A stretch of DNA of 64,000 nt, taken from positions 63,101,355 to 63,165,354 of the forward strand of contig OX439046.1 in NCBI GenBank assembly GCA_949317995.1. The letters are read 5' to 3'. Shown one piece after another: positions 55,801 to 64,000 of this stretch. Each line of letters starts with the position of its first letter. Within the stretch, counting starts at the first letter, position 1. Source of the stretch: Acholoe squamosa (lineage: Eukaryota > Annelida > Polychaeta > Phyllodocida > Polynoidae). The position numbers and the translations under genes are program-made. The notes under the pieces are model-generated. The model saw only the letters and a list, made by a program, of their open reading frames with translations. It searched no databases and was not told the origin of the DNA.

Positions 55801-56786
55801 ATTGGTAGGGAGGAAGTAAGTGGCAGTTGGGGATACCTCTGTAAGCCTGGCTTCCATGGTGTTTCCTGAGGTTAGGTCAAAGGCACACAAGACGCCTCCA
55901 CTGGAATCTCATGAGGATCCCCAAGATTCCCAGGAGACTTTTGGTGGTGGCCTGGCAGGTCTTCCTCCTGTGCTTCCTGTTAATGGGAAGGGTTTACCGA
56001 CCGCTCCTCCTGAGCCCAAATATACAAAAACCACAAATATTTGAGGCATTTTGCAAGTCGGCACCTGCCGCTGTGAACAGGGGAGGGGGAAGGTTTTAAG
56101 GAAGACCTTTAACATGCATTTGTACAATGATTCTCTAAATAGAAGATTGTAGTTCAAGTAATGTCATAAAAAAAAACTGCATGTCATAATATAAAAAAAA
56201 AAAAAAACTGCATGTTCTTCATAAAAGGATCATGATCAGGAGATCATCAGAATAATATTATATTTCTAATAAACTTTACTGAGATATCACCATCCAAGGC
56301 CAATTCACCTTTGGCTGTTGTATAAAGCTTAAATGGATTTTAGCTCTTACTGTAGAGGAACATTCACAAAGGAAGCAACAGGTCAATAATCTAGGCACAG
56401 AATACACAGAGAGTTTAATATTTCTATATCCTAGGCTCTTTGAAATAAAAGCTTAAGTAAGCTCTACCTGAACTTCTTTAAGGATCCTGAGGATATTCAT
56501 TGCAAGTTTTAAATTCACAGTAACCAGACATGCTCACATACATGGAAACTACTAATAGTACTAGAGAATATAACTAACAATATAATGACAATGAATATCA
56601 AAGAACTACAACCCCCTTACCATGTTACACTACCAGACCATGTCCCCCATGCTATAGTGATGCACCTCTCTCCTCCCATTCCTCCATCCCAATATCCTCA
56701 ACACCAGCCAGTGCACCATCACCCATTCTCTTCCACAGACTGACAGGAAACAGAGTATCAACACTGTGATTTGTCCCCTCCACCCA

Positions 56787-56850
56787 GTTGCCATGGCAAC
56801 ATCAGACACCATGACGACCCATCAATGACAGTGATGGTCTCCATAGCAAT
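56787..56850. promoter_or_regulatory. X-box pair, copy 4
   Basis: GTTGCCATGGCAAC at 56787 (perfect) and GTCTCCATAGCAAT at 56837, 50 bp apart. Confidence 0.5.
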
Positions 56851-59800
56851 GGATGAGAGGTCATAGGAAATGAGGGGGCGGCACTGAAGTGAGTGGGTGA
56901 TGTAAGGAGGAAGTGAAGGGGGGGCACAATGTTAGTTTATGCCCCCATGGCTACTGACCCTGTCATCTGACTCTGCTTCTGGTAGAGGTTTCTGAAATAC
57001 TGCTTGTCACAGAGGGCGATCACTCTAGTTGTAATGTGTCCATGGCTACCTAGTCTCACTCTCCTAGGAAGAATGAGGAGGAGTGGAGGGAGAGATAGAT
57101 AGAAGGCTGTATTTGTCTGCCAGTATGTTGTTCTGAGGATAGTCTGATGAGTGGAGTTAAAGAAAAATTTCTGTGAATCAGATCAGTAACCTTGCTAGTG
57201 TATCTTTTTTTATGACATGTATTCTCAAACTGTAGCTGCTGACTAAGCTACTGCAACTTGATTCATTGTGTTGCTGTTAACGCATTTATTGTTCATTGCT
57301 CTCACCCCTAAAACTATAGATAATTACATCAATAAATCCTACCTTCCTGCAATAGGAAACGAGACTTAAGTATCTCCCTCAAGGCAATGATATTAAAAAG
57401 TGTATAGTACAATTTGTGACAGTCCAAGGGAAAACAGTCTTCTGGGGCCGGATATCAATTTTGCTATCTTAGTCTATCCTAAAAATAGAATCGATTGGCT
57501 TTATAAAACTGTGCTTGATGTGAAAAATCAAGTGAAAATTAGCTGGTGTATGAGCAAAAATGGCAATGATAGTTCTTTTCTCACTGTGTTATATGAATCC
57601 ATTCGTCAGTCCTGTGGTTAACCATAGCAGGATCAGAAAATCAGGATTGTATTTTCCAATTCAAGCTCCTTAATTCATTCCTGCCCCCAGGCAATCCCCC
57701 TCACCAGATACTGTGCCATAGCCCTTGCAATAAGCTTTAATTTGCACCCATTCCCATGTCTCCAAGAGTAACAGTTCACAAGATATTTGAGGCTAAGGTT
57801 GGAAGTTAGGTGTACCTTTTCAAACAGCATTTGCTCCATTTAGGTCAGATGTATATAAGGTTTTTCCTTGGACTGACACATTTAAAGGTGAAGTGCCTTA
57901 AACTCTGAGCTCACAAGCATACAACCCCTTAAAGAATTTAAAGCAAAGCTCAATTATAGATGTTGCGATAATGAGCATACAAATACTTCACTCATTTGCA
58001 AATAACCCTTTCTCTGCATGAAAATAATATGTACAACCTCATCTCACCTCATTATCTATAGAAACATCTTGTAGACTGTAATCATAATGGATAAATTTGA
58101 TGACCACGATGCATTCTGTTAATTTTTACTCCTGGAGGCGGCCCTAGTGTAAGTAGGGCAAGGTGCCTATGCTAGGCTTAATACAGTACCTTCCTTATTG
58201 ATTTCAATGTTCTAATAAACCAGAGAAAAAGTAAAAAAAATACCCTAAAAGCCCCTAGGTAAGGTTTTGATTTGAATACATAACTCAACCTTGCCTGATT
58301 GATGTATTGAAGTGAATACATTAAATAAAGGATGATACTGTGCTTACATTAAATTATGGAGAACTGCATTTTAACGTATCACATTAGTTTCCACATTTTG
58401 GCGTCAGATGCATCCAATGATGTTACCCTGCTTGAATGAATCTACATTTGATGTTAAAGCTTCTGGGTGCCACATTTGTACAACCCCCAGGACAGGGAGT
58501 CACAGATCAAAGACAACAAAGTAGGATTGGGCCTTGGGGTATAGAATGACAAAGGATGGGATAGCTTTGTGTTACATATATGAGGAGGATGTCACAAGAC
58601 ACGCCGGCCTGCTGAAGGTACCGCCCAATTTAGTCCTGTGAACTGGAAACGCAGCTTGCCATCTCATCCAGAATGACTACCATTAACCACTTAAGGACTG
58701 CAGAATCTTAAATGCTTATATTTGATTGCATCAAGGTAATCTTGACAAGTACCTTGTAACTGAATGATGCATTGCATTGGAGCATCATACTACCTATTCA
58801 GGAGTGCATTAGTCCTGTGCTATTGCCATGCTGTATGAGTGCAGTTCGAGTACGTACCTAACCAGAGATATATTTTTAGACAGTTACGATTGAATCACAT
58901 AGTGCAACCACACATTATAATGCTGTTATTGGTTTGAACATGCCTAGTGGGGAGCATAGGACTGGGGGCCGTTTCTTAACACACTACGACTGGACACCCC
59001 TAAGTAGTAGTGAGGAACCTTAATTTAGTGACATTACCAGCCCAACAGTATTGGCCATGTATGGCCTGTACGTATCACTACACCTGGCCTACCAAATTGT
59101 ATGTGATTGCTACATAAAGGCTGGTCGTACAGAGCAGTCGTAGGGCCCTACCTGCGATTACTGGCACTAAGCTTTTGGGTTTCAAATCGTTGTAGCTGTG
59201 TGCAGTTGTAATGCCTTACGGAATGGCTTCCAGAGTAAATTTGCTGAGAGCTGAGAATGGACATAAAAGGTGCTTACTGAGAGTAAAGTTGATATTAAAT
59301 ATGGGAATTCTAGAATGCTCTTTTGTTGAACACCACCGACCTGTATGGATGGTGTGATTGTTTGTCAGAATACCTAAATCTCACACTGAATTTACATCTA
59401 TTAAGATAAGTCTTATATCAAATTCACAGCAAATAATTGTCAATAATCCATAACTAATGCAGATCTCCATGTTGGAAAACTTTGGTTCTGCTACATTGTC
59501 AACAGGATGAATGTAGGACAACATGCTTCCCATTCCTCCTTCTTTTGCCCCTTCCTCTGATCTCATACATAGGCCTCGTGGCAGTTGCAGCATCCTTAAT
59601 ACTAGTACACCTCGAGGATTTCCCATTTTGACTCAGTATTAGGGCTTTAATCTTGCTTGTTCTCTTCTTGCTTGCCCAGCCTAATTATATCACATCCTGT
59701 GGCATCACCCTCCAAATAGATCATTGGGTTTCCACACTAAGGACATACACAGACATTCACAAAATTTCTGGATGGATTTAAGATTCTTGTTCTAATGTTG

Positions 59801-60672
59801 TCCCTCCTGTCGGTAATGTAATATTAGATCTACTTTGAAACTGTTCATGTTGGGGGGGGGTCGAATTCTGGGAGAGGTTTTACCTTGCATGCATTACAAT
59901 ATAATTATTTTCCATACGACCTGAGATGATAGATACTGTAATTTCCCATTAAAGCTCTACGCTTTCAGGATAATAGATGATTTTATTAAGGGGGAAACAA
60001 ATTAAAAAGGATTGAAAAAACTTTTTTTGAAAGGCTTACCTGTATGTATCTCTACTCACCAATTGATATTCATAACAAAGCGTGGGATATTTACTGTTGG
60101 ACCTGATGAGGAATTCAAATATCTTTAACATTGATTCATTGGAAGAGATAACATAATAAAGTGACACTTATTGGTTACTGGTGACATGTCATGGTAATAC
60201 AGAAACAGTAATTTCAGGTCAACCAAATCTTTGATATACAGTGTTATGTTAGAGCTGTGCTATTCATCATTTCATTCGTGAAACATCTCATTCCTCACCT
60301 TCAGTGGGAAGGGTGGCCTTCCAGAATTCCTTTACTTACCACAAGTAGCAACAACCTGTACGTCCGGACCAGCTGATGCTGCTTGTGGTAAGGTTGAGGA
60401 TAAAGCGCAGCCATTCCCATCCCTAAAACATGGCTATTATCCCTCTAAAACTCTTATTCCTCATATGCCTTTGCAGCAACTTTGTGTGATTGATATAAGA
60501 GGTCACTCCAAAACCGTGTTTCCGGCACCACTATAATGTACCCCATCCCCAATGTTCCCTCCACCCCAATTTCCTTAAGACCATCCTGTGTACCATCACC
60601 CACTTACCTCCACAGGCCCCAAGCACTGACAGGAAACTGTGTATTGACATTGTGATTTGCCCTCTACACTTG

Positions 60673-60736
60673 GTTGCCATGGTAACGTCAGACACCATGA
60701 CGAATCAATAAAGACACTGATGGTCTCCATGGAAAC
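60673..60736. promoter_or_regulatory. X-box pair, copy 5
   Basis: GTTGCCATGGTAAC at 60673 (perfect) and GTCTCCATGGAAAC at 60723, 50 bp apart, in the most diverged C copy. Confidence 0.55.
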
Positions 60737-61789
60737 GGATGAGAGGTCACAGGTAGGAAGACTGGGCTGCTGGGGTAAAGGGGTTATGTAAGGGGGAGGG
60801 GAAGATAGAAGTGGGCGGGATGTTATTTGATGCTCCTGTAGCTAGTGACCCTGTCATCTGATTCTTGCTCTGGTAGAGGTTGCAATGTGTCCATCATTAT
60901 CCCATCTCACTCGGCTAATAAGGATGAGTGAAGAGAGAGATGGATAAAAATAATCTTATCTCTATTTTCACACTTTCTTTTTCTGCCAGCATGTCTGTTC
61001 AGTGGAGTTGAGGAGGATCGATTCTCGTGAACCAGAATGCCCAATTTGCTTATGTATACTGTATATTACTTGTATACTCAAACTAAGAACAGATGATAGT
61101 CCTTACAATATGTAAAAGTTTATTAAGGACGAATATCATGTATTAAGGTCAATGGTGCAAAAACTGTGCCAGATTGTGTGTTTTGTAAGTTGTTTTCAAT
61201 CATTGAGTTTTCAGAATAGCCTCTTAAAGGAGATATTTTATCAATTTGATTCTGACAGACCATCGTTGATGTGTTCATCTTTTTGTTCCATGCATAGAAA
61301 TATATAGAGGAAAGTCCTTGGATCAGCGAGAACTACTCACATAATTCACTTGTAAACCCTTAGCCCATATTCTACAACATTGGGAAACATAGTGAACTCT
61401 GACAATGTCTGAAAGGGAAAATAGTTGCCTAATGCTCTACTGGAGGATTCAAATTAGCATATTGGAATTCTGAAGTAATGGCATAGAATTATGAAATACT
61501 CTATATTGAAGCAAGGATAGATGTAGACTAAAGGAAGACAGTATTGTAATTTTGAACAGAGCCAGTTATAGTTGTGGAAAGAGACGACACTCACATCTAA
61601 AACACCATTACAGCATTATGAACTAGTGGTGTAAAAGTTCCAAAAAGCCACTGAGCAAGGCTTAGATGCATGTTGATATGCCATCACATGAATGAATGAA
61701 TAGTTGGTCCCACCTTGTCTGATTGATGTGTGCACAGTAAATGGAGTAACATGCAGCTCTCGGGATTGCCAGAAGAACAGTACACCTCC

Positions 61790-63030
61790 CCTAAGCCAAA
61801 TTTAGGTTACCAACCCTAAGTAAGCAGCATGTACTAATACACTGTATCTCTTACAGGCTTTACCCCAATGAAAAAAGTAATGGGCTGCTGCTGGATTTAA
61901 AAAAAAGTGAGGTTTTAGTGAAGTTTCATATTGTGGTCTCCTGCTGTAAAATGACTCCTCCTCTCTCCGCATCCCTGGATTGGTACCTCTGCTAACTACT
62001 ATGTTCACATCTGTAGTCCTAACATACACAGACAGGAAGTCATGTTCTGCCTCACAAGTAGGGCATCAGGCAGTATCCGTGCCACACGGGCCCCTACCGG
62101 AGACTAACTTCCTTAGCTCCCAAGGCTTGACATCAGAAAACGGCAATAGGGACATTACTTAAGTCCAGAAAGGACCATAGACCAGCCTCCAACCCACTCG
62201 CATAGTGTGCTCTAGCAGGGTTTGAATTACTGGGTGCAGTCTGTAATGGTTTATCAGGTGCCATTTGAAATGCAAGGAGCTCCTTCACAAACTTCTTCAC
62301 CTGGGGCTTATTGCAAGTTCTATGATGACAACATTGACTTCAAATCAATACAAATGACTGCTATATATTGGAATACATTAGTGCTACAAACTACAACTGC
62401 TCTACCAAATCCTATTTACATGATAACATAGAAATGGATCTTAGGGAAGAATCTATGATGGCCTCCCCAGTAATAAAGCAACATTTTCTGTGGATCTTGT
62501 ATCAACAATTTTAATGAACGTTCGAAGGTGCTGGAAGGTTCGAACATTCAGCTGCTGGAGGGTGAAGGGTCTCTACCTAAGACCTGCACCTCCCTGTACC
62601 CCCTCACAGGCTCTTTTTATTCTGTCTGTATGGCTGCTTCCTTGCTCCCCACTGCCTTATGCACCCTGTCATCTACTACCCTCACTCCTGTGCCATATGT
62701 CCACTTTTTCCTCCTCCAATACTCCCCTCATGAATTGCTCCCAAGGTTGCCCCCTAAACTCACAATCCCTCTCCAATGATACATTTTTGATGCGACTGTA
62801 TTGATAAATTGTATGAAACTGCGATCCAGGTCTGCATTGTCATCCCTTCCATCTCTCATTATATAATGGTAAAAGTAGCACTTGGGGAAAAGGTTAAATA
62901 AATAAGGTTACAATGCAGATCCATCAATTATGGAAGCATGTTAGGCCTACATAAGAGCTATAACAGCAACAATAGAACCAATTATCTGATTCCAGCCCCC
63001 TTTGGACTAGAGAGCATCTCTTTGATGGTA
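61790..63030 (+). repeat. Block D, copy 3
   Basis: Start of a further unit. CTGTATCTCTTACAG, CAGGAAGTCATG, CCTCACAAGTAGGG and GAACCAATTATCTGATT match the other D copies in order. An extra segment at about 62310-62530 is not in copy 2. Confidence 0.75.
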
Positions 63031-64000
63031 GTAGTGCAGGAGGAAATTTGGGCTCATTGACTTGCTGTTGAGCATGTCTAGGCTGAATCAGCAGGTTGCT
63101 ACCATTGTTTGATTTGAGAAGGGTTTAATAGGGACGATGTTTATCATTTTTATATTTTTTGGTAAAACTTCTCGTCCCTCACTAATGGTTGGAGGGTTAA
63201 TTTTCAGCAAAAATAATCCAAGGCTTGTCAGCTAGACTGCCCAGTCTAGCCACCTTCGCTATCAATATCTGATTCTAATTTTGGTTTTATGTTTTTTTCT
63301 GTCATTTCCAAATTGAATCATGGAGTCTAAATGAAATAATATAACAGGTATAGGCCTAAGTAACTACTCTCATAAGTCTAAGATCCTACATCATTAAAAC
63401 AAAGAGACAGTGCTAAAAGACTGGGCAGAGAGTCTTAAGGTCTTTTTTTGTGCTTGCGGCCATGCCTTACTCAACACCAACATTTTTCTGTGTATACCCT
63501 GACCCATGAGGTCCTGAGGGCTTCCCTTGATGGTGCTTGTGTCTAAAGTAAGTTCCTGGGGTCAGAAGGCTGAAGTGTTTGTATGGCACCAGAGGGCATG
63601 AAGGAAATGCAGCCTGGGGTTCAGGGGTGAAGGTGGGTGGGTCGGGGATGAGAGAAGTAGGGCAGAGAAGTGATAGAGTCCGGGTATATTTAGTAAGAGG
63701 GGCCCTCTATAATCTCCCCTTACCACTTGTAAGTTTTGGTCAATTACAAACCACCCCCATCACATTACACGTTGGCCAGTCGTCCTTTTAATTTGGATAT
63801 TTTCACACCTGCCACCTAACGACCTACAAGACTACTATAACTGTTGCTTCTTGAAGGACCCTAATATAATTTTGTCATACTGGTGCAGCAACGCTATGCT
63901 GGTAAGTAAAATAGATTTTCTTTTTTTGAACACATTTAAACTTTATTTGGTCTAGAAGTATTTCATCTTGTTAATGTAGGCGCGATGTATACATGTTCAC
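63031..64000. other. Noncoding sequence, nothing recognised
   Basis: Block A does not follow here as it does in the other units. No gene, RNA or element ends seen. Confidence 0.4.

Larger units (their letters stand above)
54780..61760 (+). repeat. Block C, copy 3
   Basis: Matches 10010-17187 and 35220-39960. It contains two X-box pairs (56787 and 60673), an E segment at 58390-58640 and the empty foldback target at about 61700. Insertions relative to the other copies include about 57390-57880. The block is more diverged than copies 1 and 2, and frames are not conserved; no gene is called. Confidence 0.7.

Overview
This is a stretch of animal nuclear DNA, probably from an invertebrate; the species cannot be named from the sequence. 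It is AT-rich and dominated by noncoding sequence, microsatellites, minisatellites and mobile elements. No intact host protein-coding gene and no convincing functional RNA gene could be recognised. There is no bacterial-style gene organisation and no CRISPR array.

Large-scale layout: most of the window is a directly repeated, diverged unit of about 20 kb made of blocks in the fixed order D-A-B-C. Approximate positions are: unit 1, D 770-2828, A 2829-6890, B 6900-10010, C 10010-20940; unit 2, B 26466-27682 and 34892-35210, C 35220-39960; unit 3, D 42660-44360, A 44364-49990, B 50100-54480, C 54780-61760; unit 4 begins with D at about 61790-63030. The first 357 bases are a copy of the start of block A. 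Within units there are further local tandem duplications (11875-13870/13871-15690 and 44036-47338/47339-49450). Because the copies are diverged, an insertion in one copy can be read against empty sites in the others. This dates and delimits many mobile elements without any database.

The main feature is a nested insertion in unit 2. A DNA element with TA target duplication and short terminal inverted repeats (27683-34889) is interrupted by a 6.15-kb Maverick/Polinton element (28710-34859). The Polinton has terminal inverted repeats of about 150 bp starting AGTAGTATAG and a 6-bp target duplication with one mismatch (TGTGTC/TGTGCC). All of its recognisable genes lie on the minus strand: packaging ATPase, a small core-protein-like gene, an uncharacterised Polinton protein, an rve integrase, the double-jelly-roll major capsid protein and an adenain-like cysteine protease. 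No DNA polymerase B and no minor capsid (penton-like) gene could be found. All but the protease carry frameshifts, stops or loss of a key residue (Walker A lysine to isoleucine), so this is a decayed, internally deleted copy.

Other elements: a 3.2-kb foldback-type transposon with about 0.9-kb inverted arms and a decayed ORF (17188-20418), two solo-LTR candidates (44530-44827; 45572-46247), piggyBac-type TTAA elements (10976-11290; 51761-51987), several hairpin MITEs, tRNA-derived SINE heads, and dispersed minisatellites. Block C carries a pair of X-box (RFX-type) motifs at exactly 50-bp spacing in all five copies. X-box, CCAAT and E-box motifs also occur in the Polinton terminal repeats.
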